A stretch of 64,000 nucleotides of DNA. Source: Calonectria ilicicola (Eukaryota; Ascomycota; Sordariomycetes; Hypocreales; Nectriaceae). The notes under the pieces were generated by a model. It ran no database searches, was not told where the DNA came from, and was given only the letters and a program-made list of their open reading frames with translations. The position numbers and the translations under genes are program-made. The stretch lies in contig CP085835.1 in assembly GCA_020809705.1 (NCBI GenBank), positions 1,240,001-1,304,000 of the forward strand, read 5' to 3'. Every line of letters starts with the position of its first letter. The stretch's first letter is position 1. Positions 11,024-23,175 of this stretch are shown here, piece by piece.

Positions 11024-12098
11024 TATGATCAGAAATGCCTGTCGTTATTCAATGATCTAAGGATGTCATCAAAAAGTTAGATAGTGAGATTATAATACTA
11101 AAATTTTATTTCCCCGATTGGATATCAATTTTGGGAGGGGGGCTATAGAGATGTAGGCAGTGAGTCTTGAGAGCTTTAGTCCGTGAATAAGCTTATGAGG
11201 GCGATATCCTTCCAGTTGAGAGACGGTGAATTGATTTGGTTGTATTATTTGATGTTATAGTATACATTGTGACGCAAGGGCTTTTGTTGCAAATGGTATT
11301 ATTAAATGAAATCTTTGATTTGTATTCCACTTACCAACTACCCGCGATTTTTGAGCTACATGCCAGCGATATTTGGAGAAATTTGAGGAAAAACAAACCA
11401 GGAAGATGGCACTGTAATTACTATTCTGACGTGGTGTCATTATAGAACTACCAACATTGAAGTCCTTTAGCCAGTGGCTAGGGCTGAATCTCGGTTCAAG
11501 CAAACAAATCAAGCTGCGCGCAATAGACTCAATACAATCACATGAATTGGGTGAAAGCGAGTAGATGGAAATAAATCAAAGTATGTATCAGACAAGCTGA
11601 GATAGTTTTAAAATTGATCGAATGTTCTCAATCGTGTGAAAGAAATGTCCTTGTTTCTGATTCCCTGCTTCTAGATTCTCTGGAAGCAACTCATAATTCT
11701 CCTTATTGTAGTATCAGCCAACTTTCGAATATAGCGAAAATTATTCTTGGCTTTAATTTCCCATCACTGGAAACAACCACACTGGACCCTTCAACAACAT
11801 CTTAGGAATCCGAACCACCCCCTTCCCCTTGATCTCCAATGCTTGGCGTTGCAGCATTTTGGTTCCGTGGTCAAGCCTAGCACATAGCGTTTCCCCTACT
11901 CTCGACGCACAAGACTACTGCGAGAGAAGTTGTCGGAGTGTAAAGGAGAGCGCAGTGTACAAGCCCAAGAACTCACGAAACCCCTTCTGCCACCTTCTTC
12001 GAACTCAATCCCTACATTCAACACACATGCCGAGGCATGCTGGAACGCTGGGAGCGAGTCGAGAAGGAGCAGTCAAACCATTAATTCTTTCATTATCA
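11024..12098. other. Intergenic
   Basis: AT-rich spacer between convergent genes. Frames at 11829-12377 on the plus strand are mostly antisense to the zinc-finger gene. Nothing else is supported. Confidence 0.4.
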
Positions 12099-13011
12099 TC
12101 ATTTTTGAGAACCGCGCGGTGGTGCTGCCCGTCGTGGCTTGCAGGTCGGATCCTCCAAGCGGATCAACCACGCGTCCTTGCCTATTGCCGTGTGACCGTG
12201 CTCACATCGGAATGGCTCTCGCTCGGGGCCTTTGCACTTTTTGATGTGTCGTATGTGGTTTTCACGGCGTATGTCAACTTTTCCGCAGGCGCATCGGTAC
12301 GAACTGGTCAAAGAGGCAGGCCGGTGTTGGAGGGTCCTATGGTGCCGGTTTTGCTCTCGGCGCGAGGAGAAAAATAAATTGCAGCCATGTTGGCACCGAA
12401 ATCTTTTACGACCAGGACCGGACGCGGCAGAGAGAGACTCATCAGCATTTGAAACCAGACTTGAACCAGAAGTTGGCGGTAGAGTTGGGGTCGAAGTCGA
12501 GGCTGGAGGTGACGATGAGGTTGACCCCAGAGGCGAGGTTGTGATGTAGGCTGAGGGCGAGAATGATGATGATAACGATGGATATGAATGATTTGACTGT
12601 CGGAAACTCAAATCCAGTTGGGAGGGATCAACAGTTGGTATATGCTGCTGAGATGTGTCCTGCTGCGAAGGTATATCGGGCAGCAGCGACTCGCTTTCCG
12701 CTTCCTCGAAGAATGAGCTTCCTGTGTCGTTGACGAAAAGGTTACAAAAGACGCAGAAGTCCCTAATACCATCGGTCCTCCATAGCGCACCTGTTTGGCC
12801 GAAATCTAATTGATGATCTCCATGTGTGCAATGAATTGGAATAGAGCAGGTATTGCCTGCTCTTGAACACCTTAATGAGAGTCTTAATCAAAGTCAAACT
12901 AGAGAGCAGTCTGCTCCTGGCTCCGCAATCTCCGCGACCACGGGCTTTGTTAGAGGAAAGAAAGAAAGAAGAGGCTAGCTGAAAAGGTGAAAAGAGCCAG
13001 TTATATGGCAT
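12099..13011 (-). CDS. Zinc-finger (C2H2-like) protein, 5' end uncertain
   Basis: A continuous minus-strand frame runs from about 12887 to TGA 12101-12099. It contains Cys/His modules: CTHGDHQLDFGQTGALW, FCVFCNLF, FRCQHGCNLFFSSRRE followed by NRHHRTLQH, YRCACGKVDIRRENHIRH, and FRCEHGHTAIGKD. The pattern C-x2-4-C...H-x3-4-H suggests tandem zinc fingers of C2H2 type, joined by a Ser/Thr/Pro-rich linker. No in-frame ATG exists in the open stretch, so an upstream exon is needed. One phase-correct possibility is ATG 13011 joined through a 43-nt intron (12857-12899), giving 289 aa. That exon is not independently convincing and a CATATAA box overlaps it. The protein is probably a nuclear nucleic-acid-binding factor. 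Confidence 0.5.
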
Positions 13012-13584
13012 GGCACTGCGGTTGTACCAGTGCCTCCTGTGCCGTCCACGTGATTAGCTGTGAGGCCATTCTAGCAGCCCCACTTCGCCACGGAGCGGTA
13101 AGGAGTCCTGAGCTAGTGATTCCATGCAGGCTGAGCTGTGAGCCAATATGACAAGGCGTAGCTGAAACAGGGTTTATGTTTGTGAGGCCATTACCCCACA
13201 ACGATCCTCCTGATTTGGTCCAACATCAAAGCAGATCGAAAGCAGCATTCATTTACCATGACCAATGAAGCCACTAAACAGTTGAAGGCTCTTTAATGGG
13301 TATCATGTGGTATTCTGGATCGAGTCCTCCACAGATAGAGCCAGACGATAATATCAACGCTAGTGTTCGTCATAGAATTCTCACATAGGAGCCCTGTTTG
13401 GGTCCTCCAGGAATCGAGGCTGATGCTAATATTGGCTGGGAAATGGCCGAGTGTTGAATGGTCGGGTCGTTAATTATTCGGTTTCCACCTCTACAGAGGT
13501 TTTCGTGTATTTAATTGAAAATTACAAGAATACAGAGCTAAATCAACGGATTGACCGATAATCAAGTTATAATACCCCAGAGTT
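13012..13584. other. Intergenic
   Basis: Upstream region of the zinc-finger gene and 3' flank of the next leftward gene. No gene is supported. Confidence 0.4.
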
Positions 13585-15183
13585 CTACAACTCCTCAATC
13601 CAGGGAAAGTTCCTTAACACTGCGGGTCTCGCCTCTTCAGCTTTGACAATATCGCCCTGTGTGAGAAGGCCATGCATGATGGCATACTCAACCGACTTTT
13701 TGGTCTCTATGCGTGTATAGACATTTTCTTTGAGAAGATCAACCCATTTTGGAAGCGGAGGGGCAGTTCCAAATGTTATGCTTGACCGACCTCGCCACTT
13801 TCGAATCGGGTTTATGTCAGCAAAGCAAGCAAGGTCTTCGCACAATGGTCCAATGTCCAATATCTCCCCGGGGTAAAAGTTGCATTGAAAGTTGGGTAGG
13901 CCATTGACGAGATGCTGTACGCCAAGTATCAGATCCTCAAAAAAGATATTTTCCATCACAGCATAGTCCCGTAGATCATATGAGGGAAACACTTTGTTTA
14001 TGGCCCGCACCAAAGCAACGTCGCGTTGGACAATGTCTTGAAATATCTGCGAGCATGCTTCAGGGGCCGGGCTACCATCAAAGACAGTCACCATTGAGTT
14101 GGGAGGCATGCCCGAGGGAACCAAAAAAAGCGCTTCGCGAAACCATCTTGAAAATGATGCTGAGAGCTCACGACCTGAATTGCTGGAAAATTTCATTTGT
14201 CTAGAAAGCATACGTAGGTCCTCTTCCTGAAAAATGGTTCTCCAGAGATTTATCCGTCGCTCAATGCGGAGATCTGGGTTCTCATTGCAAAAGGGGATCA
14301 GACCTTGTGCATGGCATTCAGGGAAAGGGCCAGCACATCCATCTTCGTATAGGATAATATTTCGAATTTTATTCCGAATATTTAGTTGAATAGAATTGAG
14401 AAAGAAAATGGCTGCAGCTGCAGCCGAGAATCGGTGTTTTGTACGAAACAGTTCAGTCGCGATCTTGACGCGCTCGCTCGATGCTGCTTCTGGGAAAGCA
14501 TCGACCATTTGGTTAAGCTGACTTTGTGAAGGAATAGCCCAAGGCTCATGAGGTAAATTAATCATTTTCAAGAGGTCATCGTAGGTCATTCGATTATTAG
14601 CGGACCATATGCTATTGAAGGATTCTAGGATATCCGAGCCATGGAGGGAAACAATACACTGCAGCGTATATGTGATTCCTTGACGCTGCATAAATGCAAC
14701 CTGTGGTTCTTTTGTGCGGTCTTTATATCCTGCGACATAATTGTTTCTTTGACGCTCTGTAAGCACATGGGGTGGCATTTGCTCCGTGAGAGCGTCCAAG
14801 GTTGGTTTGAAGTGCGGGAGCTTTTTCAAGACTTTGGAGCGAATTTCATCGTCGATTCGTCCAGAAAGCAATCCAAGGCCAGCATCTTCTCTTATGAATA
14901 TTGAGTTCAAGATCGAATTGAATTGAGCTGCAACAATATTTATGTACTCGGAGTGAACAGAGCGGAAGGTTATGGTATTCAGCCCCAACGGAAGGCCTTT
15001 GGTTTCCTGCGCGATGAGTTTGCATGTGAGGATTAGACGCAGATCGATGGTTTCACCGTTTGCAGTGGTAAGATGCTGCAAACTGGGACCGAGGATGTAG
15101 CCGCCTGGGACGGTGAAGTATTCTTGATAGATGAGGTGCCGCAACTCGCTGGACAAGGCGAGGAAGGGTGAGTGGGGCGACAT
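13585..15183 (-). CDS. 2EXR / F-box-like domain protein
   Basis: ATG 15183 gives 532 aa in one exon; the frame extends to 15255 without a better start. The N-terminus carries FLALSSELRHLIYQEYF, which matches the L-P-x-E-(L/I)-R-x-x-I-(W/Y) motif that begins many fungal 2EXR and F-box-like proteins. The rest of the chain, with repeated short hydrophobic helices and aromatic residues, has no motif I recognise. Proteins of this layout are numerous in filamentous ascomycetes and mostly uncharacterised; a role as a ubiquitin-ligase adaptor is only a possibility. There is no signal peptide or membrane span, so a cytosolic or nuclear location is expected. Confidence 0.75.
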   Translation of the reverse strand: MSPHSPFLALSSELRHLIYQEYFTVPGGYILGPSLQHLTTANGETIDLRLILTCKLIAQETKGLPLGLNTITFRSVHSEYINIVAAQFNSILNSIFIREDAGLGLLSGRIDDEIRSKVLKKLPHFKPTLDALTEQMPPHVLTERQRNNYVAGYKDRTKEPQVAFMQRQGITYTLQCIVSLHGSDILESFNSIWSANNRMTYDDLLKMINLPHEPWAIPSQSQLNQMVDAFPEAASSERVKIATELFRTKHRFSAAAAAIFFLNSIQLNIRNKIRNIILYEDGCAGPFPECHAQGLIPFCNENPDLRIERRINLWRTIFQEEDLRMLSRQMKFSSNSGRELSASFSRWFREALFLVPSGMPPNSMVTVFDGSPAPEACSQIFQDIVQRDVALVRAINKVFPSYDLRDYAVMENIFFEDLILGVQHLVNGLPNFQCNFYPGEILDIGPLCEDLACFADINPIRKWRGRSSITFGTAPPLPKWVDLLKENVYTRIETKKSVEYAIMHGLLTQGDIVKAEEARPAVLRNFPWIEEL

Positions 15184-17064
15184 GTTGTGAGTATGAAAAA
15201 GGTGTCGCGATAGGATTGCCAAGGGAGAATTGCCTTCGGGGTATATGGAAAACACAGCGCTTGTCTTTGACTTTGGTGATGAATCTACAAATTCAGAATC
15301 CCCAGAACGAAAAACACGTGATATTATGAACGCTAAATCATTAGCGTTCTTGTTGCCTAGAAACGAAGTTTAGTGTCTCGCCAGCAGCAGCTCATCAGAG
15401 GGGATTGGATCTGGCTGCGAATATTTTACTTAGGAAGCTCAAAAATCCAAGCAACTGCTCCCTACACACTCTCTCCTAGAAACTATGCCAATTCGAGGTG
15501 TTGCCCAAATTGCATCATCCTTTATGTGGTGTGGTGTGCATAGTCAACCCTCCGTTCGGTAAAACTTAATACCGAAGTGGTACTGCAGGGTAGGGTTTGC
15601 AAGCATGCAAAGAGAGGTGTTGCACGCGACGCGCGGAACGCGGGGGCTTTGGAGAGTTCCACTGAGAGAATGTGTATATGGCGCCAAAAAAAAAAAAAAA
15701 AAAAACAGGCCCAAAAAATGGGTAATTGTCATGTGGCGGTGTTGGAGGAATTTCACCAAGGAACGACGGACCTCGTGTTAGTTGGGGCAATAGGATGTCG
15801 TGTGTGGGGTTCAAAGCATCCTCAAATCATCCCCACAGCGATGCGATCGATCTGCGTTCCGCCGTTCGCAGATAACTGTATTTGAATCCAAGTCGGAGTC
15901 GTCTAAATACCGAGCCCCAGTGTTATCCATCATTACTAAAATCTTGGATTCATTCGATTAAGCTCCCGCAAGTGCCCGTCAAATTTATCATTAAGCAGGC
16001 CTTCTCCGCAGCGCAACAAATATCTTGCCTGGTTCGCATAAGCCCTAGGCGGACGCTGGCTAGACGTGGGCCGCCACGATTGGCCCTTGACGGGGCATTA
16101 TTGTTGCTGTGCACATCTGCACATCTGCGCAGCCACGATGAAAAACAATAACAAGAGGCCATTTCTGCCACCGTGTAGCCATGACCGCGCTCTCTGTGTG
16201 GGGATGTGCCCAATTTTCTAACATTTCCATGTTGCAATCAGAAACAAGTCGTCGCTCCCGTCGCTCCAATAATAATGTATGAGATGCATCACATGAAACC
16301 GGATTCGTATTCTGAGAAACCTGATGGCCGCTACGTTTACGACATGTCAACCCACCACCATTTTTGTCATTTTCTTGATGTTGATTTCGCTGCTACCCTT
16401 TCTCCCATTGGGCAGCGTTAAAAAAACGTGCCTTCAACAATCTACGCGCATGTGTGTGATCAAAAACAATGATTTGCGTCATGTTCCAAGTTTAGCAGCC
16501 TCCACGTTCATCATGGCAAGAATCCCTCGGTGCACTGCCGGCCTCAGTCGGGAATGATTGACACCTGCCCCCAAAGAGCGCCTCTAATTGGACCAAGTGC
16601 CGTCATCGCTGGCGTGTTTATGCTATCTTTAGCGGCTCGGCCGTGCGGAGTAAGCCTATGGTGGCCTACCATCGCATCACTCTGGTGTCAGCACATGGGC
16701 GTCTCAAACTGACTTCCGACACTCCCGAGCATCGCGCCGAAATTGGCCTCAGCCTTGCGTCTTAGTAAAGAAAAGTACCGTTGCATAGCTCCGTACTGTG
16801 CTGGCACAGCCCGCGTGTTTTTGCCAATCTTTCCAACTATTTTCCGTGGCGTTGACTTGATCTGACTGCTGACGTTCATCTCTAATGCACAACATGAGTC
16901 GTGAAAAAGTCCCGAGCTCTACATCGCTTCGAGCCAGACCCTGAATCAATATCATTCATGCACGCCATATTTTAAGCTCCAAGCGACTTGAAACGTCTTT
17001 TAATTCGCCTTCAGCACCATTATTACAAATTCGATCCTCTATAGCGACTAGATAATAGCTGGGA
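15184..17064. other. Intergenic, 1.9 kb, with A20 tract
   Basis: A long spacer with divergent genes on both sides. It contains a run of twenty A at 15686-15705. I found no frame with family features, and splice-like signals do not chain into a gene. It could be a large bidirectional control region. Confidence 0.45.
15686..15705 (+). repeat. Poly-A homopolymer, 20 nt
   Basis: Uninterrupted run of A flanked by GCGCC and CAGGCCC. No target-site duplication or upstream cDNA-like sequence is evident, so it is not supported as a retrotransposition tail. Confidence 0.9.
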
Positions 17065-17958
17065 ATGTCTAATATGGGCCTCCTTCGCCTATCAACCGCC
17101 CTCCTCGCGCTCTTCACTACTTCGCTTGCAAAGGACGACATTTTCCTCCAACATCGAGCAGTCTCGTCGGATCTTTCAAAATGTGCGGATGCAGATGCCC
17201 TCACCGATTGCCTATCCCAACTTCCACATAATAATGAACAAGCTGTAGTCGGCTGTTACACATCTGCCGGATGTAGCTCCGACGAGGCCAAAGAGGAGGT
17301 GATATATCTCGTGAAACGATTTGGAGAATTTCCGACTCTCCGAAAGATCAAGAAGCGCGCCACAAGTGACGACTCGGATAATAAGACGAAATCGGACGAT
17401 GATTCCAAGAATAATTCGAGCGCAGACGATAAATCCAAAGATGATAATTCTAAAACCGACAAGGCTTCGGCCACTCAAAAGTCCGATGATGCCACCACGA
17501 CGGCCGATGCAATGACGACCCAGGCATCCGACAAATCAGCCAGTGCATCGTCAAAGGCTTCATCGAAAATCGCCTCATCCACAACCGCTGCCTCCGCAGC
17601 TGCCGTCTTGACAGGAACTGCGTGTTTCACCACCCACGTCAAAAATACCCAATACTGCGAGCTACATACAAATGGCGGAAAGACCGAGACGGGGAGCTGC
17701 TCTGCCGGCAAAGCCTCGTCGAGCGAGTGTGCTCCAAATTTCATATGCACTACCAATACCGGTGGTGATGACGTATGCATGAGGCACCAGGATATACAAA
17801 CCGAGGGCATCGTCATTGCCGTAATTTTGGCTCTAGCCAGCATCGGAGTTCTCGGAGGTACATTCTTTGCATGTTGGAAAGGCTCTAGGAAGCAAAAAGC
17901 TGCCGAAAAGATCGGCAAAGGCAAGGACAGCAGCACGTCGTCGCTGATTCCAAAGTAA
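17065..17958 (+). CDS. Signal-anchored, Ser-rich single-pass membrane protein
   Basis: ATG 17065 (second Met at 17074) starts a 297-aa protein. It has a signal peptide (LLRLSTALLALFTTSLA) and then a short Cys-bearing region with four Cys in CADADALTDC and CYTSAGC. A long Asp/Lys/Ser/Thr-rich linker follows, then a second Cys cluster (GTACFTTHVKNTQYCEL and onward). One transmembrane helix (GIVIAVILALASIGVLGGTF) comes next, and last a short basic cytosolic tail. This topology resembles fungal plasma-membrane sensor or wall-associated proteins with a mucin-like stalk, but there is no WSC domain and I recognise no family. No intron is needed. Confidence 0.75.
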   Translation: MSNMGLLRLSTALLALFTTSLAKDDIFLQHRAVSSDLSKCADADALTDCLSQLPHNNEQAVVGCYTSAGCSSDEAKEEVIYLVKRFGEFPTLRKIKKRATSDDSDNKTKSDDDSKNNSSADDKSKDDNSKTDKASATQKSDDATTTADAMTTQASDKSASASSKASSKIASSTTAASAAAVLTGTACFTTHVKNTQYCELHTNGGKTETGSCSAGKASSSECAPNFICTTNTGGDDVCMRHQDIQTEGIVIAVILALASIGVLGGTFFACWKGSRKQKAAEKIGKGKDSSTSSLIPK

Positions 17959-18471
17959 ATTGTATCATGTACTGGGAAGACTATTGGGTTGGGATCTCAG
18001 TGATCATATTCTTTTTCGTTGCATACTAGGGGCATATTTGTAAGCGCATTCAATCTCTAAAGCAGTTAAAGGTATTGTTAGTGCTTGAGCACAATTTCTT
18101 CATTCCTACATCTATCGCGATGCAATTGAACCCAAGATCTGGGGCTCTCGCATTATACACAATGGTATACGTTTGCTCGTGCGGAGGAGATAGGTACAAC
18201 AGAGGGCCAGATTACAACTGCGAAAGCCATTTTTTAGACCAGGTGACCCTGTCCGTGGTCTATGATAATCCTCCTCCACGGAATTATTGTTGACTACACT
18301 TTTTATTCAAGTTAGCCCAAAGCATTGTTGGTGACATCTCTTACTCAGCGTGTCATCTGGCCCGCAGGTTTTATTTTGAACGAATGGTAAGCATAATGTG
18401 GGATTACATTCTTTGGCTATCGAATTGCTAACGCGATTCCCCTCATTTCGATCAAATCCAAATCATGTCCC
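17959..18471. other. Intergenic, convergent 3' ends
   Basis: Spacer between two convergent genes. It contains a 72-codon plus frame (18075-18293) without features. Nothing is supported. Confidence 0.4.
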
Positions 18472-20140
18472 TTAGTACACGAAAAATACTGTCGTCTCAT
18501 CATCACTAGCCCTCAGCTTCGCATTGCGTCGCAGCATGATGACCTTGGCTACCCACGCCAAAGCAGCCGTGGCGATACTGAAAGCAGCGCTGCTGGCCAT
18601 GGCAATTGTGTAGCGGGGCTCATCACTCGAGGGCCACAAATACGGGGTCCAAATGAAGCTAATGTTCATAATCATGGTAACCATGCTGATGGCAACAGCC
18701 TTCTTCTCCTTGGTTTGACCGCAGACACTACCGCACCAACCAAGAATCAGACTGTTGACACCATAGGTGCCGATGGTAAAGATCACCATACAAACATAGC
18801 GACCCGCCGTGTTCAATGTTGCGGCGGCAGCAGCAAATCCAATAACGGCAACGGCCTTAGACACAGTGATGTGCCAGGTTCTCTCGTTGAACTTTCCAGA
18901 TGAATAAGAAACGAGGATAGTAACTGCTCCAGCAATGAGGTAAGGTGGGCAGGTCAGGACAAGAGTGATGGTTGTGTTGAATCCCAAGGTCTTGACAACG
19001 GTCGGGAACTGTCATTCAAATGTTAGTGCAATCTTGGATGAGTAATCAATCAGGTACGTACAAAGTTCTTGAAGCCATTGGCTGCGAGATGCATGTGTGC
19101 CATGAAGCAAAAGATCCAGACAACAGGATCCTGGACTGCCTGCTTGAGACCATTCCAAGTGCTGGTTTCACCCTTGTTGCCAACAGTATCAAGCTCCATT
19201 CTGTTGTATGCCAAGTCACGCTCCTCTTGTGTCAACCACCAGGTGGTCAAGGGAAAGTCGGGGAGCAGGAAATAGCCAACAACAGCGATCAGGAATGTGA
19301 CAGCACCCTGAAGAATGAAGAGCCACTTCCAGCCAGCAATACCACCGGCACCATCCATTCCATGGAAGATGCCGGCTGCGATAAGGCCTGCGAAAGCTGT
19401 GGCTAGAATGTTACCAGTGTATAAGATGGCGATACGAGTGGCAACCTCCTTTCGGGTATAGAAGATGGAGAGGAGGTAAACAGCACCGGGGTAGTATGGG
19501 GCTTCAGTGACTCCCAAGAAGAATCGGGTGAGGAGAAGACCCTTGAAGTCCTTTGCCACTGCAGTGAGCGCACTCACTACAGCCCAAAGCATCATCATGA
19601 CACCCTATCGGCAATAATATTAGCCGACCGTGCTTGCATCGATTAACAGGGGTTAACAAACCATGTATCGACTGGGGCGAGTACGAGTCAGAAACATGTT
19701 GGAGGGAATTTGTCCGATGATGTAACCAACAAATAGGATGGAGACACATGTTTGGTACTCTAAAGGTGATCATCTATCAGTATACATGGTCATCCAAAAG
19801 GTAAAGTGGTTCATACCTGTTCCAGAGAGCTTCAGGTCCGCTTCAAGATCGTTCAAGCGAGCCAGGGCAATGGCGTTTCGATCAAGGTAGTTGAGCCAAT
19901 ACATGCTCCAGAGCATGGGCTGTGAGTGAGAGGCGGTGAGTACACAAACAGTGATGAATCTCAAGATTGTCAACGCACCATAATCCATCGGTCCAACTTT
20001 CTCACAAGGGCAATTTCCTTGGGATCTGTCTTCTCGTGCGCACCCGAGTAATCGATCTTGTCGACCTTGGGGATGGGCTTCTCGGGGTGTTCATCCTCAA
20101 AGATTTGAGGCTCAGCCCGCTCAGTCTTGCTGGCGTCCAT
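18472..20140 (-). CDS. MFS transporter, DAL5-like anion:cation symporter family
   Basis: Five exons join in phase: 20140-19979, 19919-19817, 19759-19662, 19604-19062, 19008-18472, giving 480 aa. Introns are 53-59 nt with GT-AG ends. The hydrophilic N-terminus is followed by the family pattern WLNYLDRNAIALARLNDLE, then IGQIPSNMFLTRTRPSRYM, then RFFLGVTEAPYYPGAVYLL, GWKWLFILQGAVTFLIAV and FPTVVKTLGFNTTITLVLT. These are hallmarks of the ACS/Dal5 clade (allantoate, nicotinate, pantothenate or biotin-type substrates) with 12 predicted helices in the plasma membrane. The substrate cannot be told from sequence. There is no obvious defect. Confidence 0.92.
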
Positions 20141-21345
20141 GATGCTGGATGAATTTGGTAAAAAAAGAAGAAGAAGCGGCGATACTAGATCAAACTAAGA
20201 AGGAACAGTGAACAACTGAACACGGATGCCTTGATCCGTGATCGTCGAAACCAGGAGTCTGGGGAAACACCGACAGCCTTATATGGTCACTGGCTCTGGA
20301 TGCCAAGACCGATACCCCAACCGTTGTCTCCATCATGAGATTTGGAATTGACTTTTTCTCTTCTCCCCCCCCCCCCCTTCTCTGTTCTCGCTACGATAGC
20401 GAAAATGGCGCGCCGTGCATCGCCTACACTCGTGCCTTGCCAAGATGATCCTCCCGTTCAGTCCCGACCTGTGTTGAGCTACCAACAGCTCGTAAGCAGC
20501 TAGTGGGATTACGCGACATGACAAAACAGGCCTCGTGTAGGTCGACGACGTCAAGGCCCTTGAAACGACGGCATCTGGACAGGGCGGGATCCACGCGGTC
20601 ATGTCTCATCGGGGCGCCATGGCGAAGATTTTACGGCGTGACAAGTCAGCCGCGAGACGGGGAAGCCCGACCATGTTGCCCCCCAAACCCCAAGCCACGA
20701 GATCTGTTCGGGGAAAGGTCAGCAAAGTGGCCGTTTAACCTTTTAATTAGCTCGTGGGTCTCCCCCGCATGCTATCGTCGAAGAGGCAGGTCGGCCAACG
20801 CCAAGCCCGAGCCATTGGCTCGTGTGTCTGGGGTTATCTCGTCTCCTGGATCTGTGCTCGTTGGGGGGATGCGGGGAAATCCTGATTTGACAGCCCTCTG
20901 ACACGAAACCGAGGCCTCGTGGAGCCCGCCATGGTTGCATTCCCAGCCATTCCCCCCCGTATCAGCTTTTGGCGGGGGCGGGTCGGTGAGGTCTAGAATC
21001 TGACCAAGCACTGTTGGCGCCAAGTAGCCTCAACCCTAATTCCAACCAACGCTCTTCAGTCCATTGGTGCTTATAGTCGACCAAAAGGCCAAGACTCGCT
21101 TGTTGCGTCATTTCATGCATTTTCGTCCCTCGCCCTATCGGCCCTATTCACCATTTTTAGATATACGTCCATAACGGCTGAGGGTCTGCTCATGAGTCAG
21201 TACACATCTATTCATGATTTTCCACCGCAAAATGAACTGACCTTCTCGGAACGTTTGCTTCACAGATTTCATGATATTTGAGTCTGCGAGAATGAGAGGA
21301 GTTTTTAACCGCTGATGTGATATCATTCCGTACTTGTCGATGTTC
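20141..21345. other. Intergenic, GC-rich promoter region
   Basis: Upstream region of the MFS gene and 3' flank of the decayed ankyrin region. It is GC-richer than its surroundings and includes a C-run near 20367-20377. No coding frame is supported. Confidence 0.4.
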
Positions 21346-23175
21346 TTAACTCGCCGAAACTAAGAGCTCAACGATATCGTCAAAATTGTTTTGCATTGCC
21401 CACGTGATTGGGGTCTCGCCATCGTCATCCACTGAGTCAATATCCGCTCTCTTAGTTCCGAGTAAAGTCTTCACCAGTGCTGTGTTTCCTCTTAAAGCTG
21501 CCCATGCCAGTGGTGTGCGGCCTTGGGAGTCCCTCGAGTTTACATCGATACGCCGGGACCGCAGCAACATCCCAACCACTGTTTGTGCCCTTGGATAGTA
21601 GCCCAACACAGAGCTGAGCGGCTATCGATATCCTTGATATCGATTTCCATGTTCTGATAAGATAGTAAGATCCCAACAATAGCTTGATGACCATTTATAC
21701 AAGCCCATTGGAAGGTAGTACGATTTGCTGTGTCTTTACAATGGATGTTGACTCTTCCTGTTATCAGCAATTGTTTAACGATTGATGTATGACCTTTCCC
21801 AGCCGCCCATGACAGCTGGGTTCTATTGCGCCCATCTCATTAGTCAATAATAACTTCTTTTTTGCTTAGTAGGTACTCAATTAAGTTGCAGTGGCCATTG
21901 GCGGCAGCTAATGACAACGGCGTCTGACCCTGATTAGCACATGTGTTGTCAATGCAAGTCTGATCCCTTTCAGAAAGATATCTGAGAAGGTCAATATATC
22001 CATTCTTGGCTGCCCAATGTAGGTATTGGTATCGATACTTGAAAGTGTCTGACTCAACCTTGTGCTCGATGAAAGTTTGGATCGATGTTATTGTCCCGTT
22101 TTTCATACAGTGCGACAGCGGCGATTCTCCGAAGGCATCTTTATAGTCAATATCAACCTTCCCTGTGCTCAGAAGTGCCTTTGCTGCATAATTCTGACAA
22201 CATCGAACAGCCCAATGCAATGGCGTTTGATTCGAATCATCGGCTGATTGAATAAAGACTCCATTACCGACAAATAGCCAAGCTCAGCTGCTGTAGATAG
22301 AACTGTTCGGCCATTTCCATCCTTGTGGTTGATATCGAAAACCTTCTTTTCCAATAGTATTTCAAGTGGCTTTATGGCACTGAACTCAACAGCTGCGAAT
22401 AATATCGTTCTTCCATTCACATCTTTATGCTTGATGTTGAAGTTATTTCTGCTTAGGAATGTCCGGCATAATTCCCCATAAGAGCATTGGTAGCTGCAAA
22501 TAATGCTGTTCGGTCTTTTTCATCTCTATACTTGGCACCGAAAAAGTTGCTGCTCAATAGCATCTGTAAGAATCTTCCATTATTGTCCAGCGCAATGGCA
22601 TCTGAGAGGAAGTGGTTAACTGCATCTGTGGGGCTGATTTTAATTCGATTGCAGGATAACAAAAGCTCAATTATTTCCCAATTTCGTGTTCCCACTGCAA
22701 GTTGAAAAGCCGTTTGGTCATTCTCATCTTTGGCATCAACATCAACACGACTTGAAGATAATAGCATCTTGATAATTTCCTTGATTCCGTTTTCCACTGC
22801 ACGGTAAAAAGCAGTCTTCCCTTTATTATTCTTCAAGTTGACGGCATGTTGGTCAAATGATAACAGTAGCTTCGTCATTTTTTCATATCTTCTTCCTACT
22901 GCAGAGTGCAAAGCTGTGTTACTAGCACCGTCCGTTACGTTGGCATTAAGTCCGTCTGCAGATAGAAGAAGCTTAGCTATTTTGGTATCATCTGCCAAAA
23001 CTACGTTGTGAAATGCTGGTCTGCCGTATTTATCTTTTGAATTGATGTCAAATTGGCCCGAGCCTAAAAACAACTCGACTATTGGCCAGGCACGCTGATA
23101 GATGGCTAGGGAAAAGGGTGTCAAGCCATCAATATCTTTCCAACCAAAAGAGACAATTTTGTTCTCAAACAGCTC
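21346..23175 (-). pseudogene. Decayed ankyrin-repeat region of NLR-like gene
   Basis: Immediately downstream of the PNP-NACHT frame lies about 1.8 kb of ankyrin-coding DNA in the same orientation, ending with TAA 21348-21346. Repeats such as TPFSLAIYQRAWPIVELFL, TALHSAVGRRYEKMTKLLL, TAFYRAVENGIKEIIKMLL and TPLAWAALRGNTALVKTLL are unmistakable. Lesions seen by frame tracking are: a frameshift near 22465; a second frameshift near 22255; tandem TAA TGA in frame at about 21835-21842; and a third frameshift near 21590. The region is separated from the NACHT part by TAA 23178-23176. At least ten ankyrin units can still be recognised. Confidence 0.8.

Noticed and set aside
11829..12377. 182-codon plus-strand frame
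   Set aside because: Largely antisense to the zinc-finger gene, whose Cys/His modules are clearly the real coding signal.
15686..15705. A20 tract as a retroposed poly-A tail
   Set aside because: No target-site duplication and no upstream gene-like sequence; simple homopolymer.
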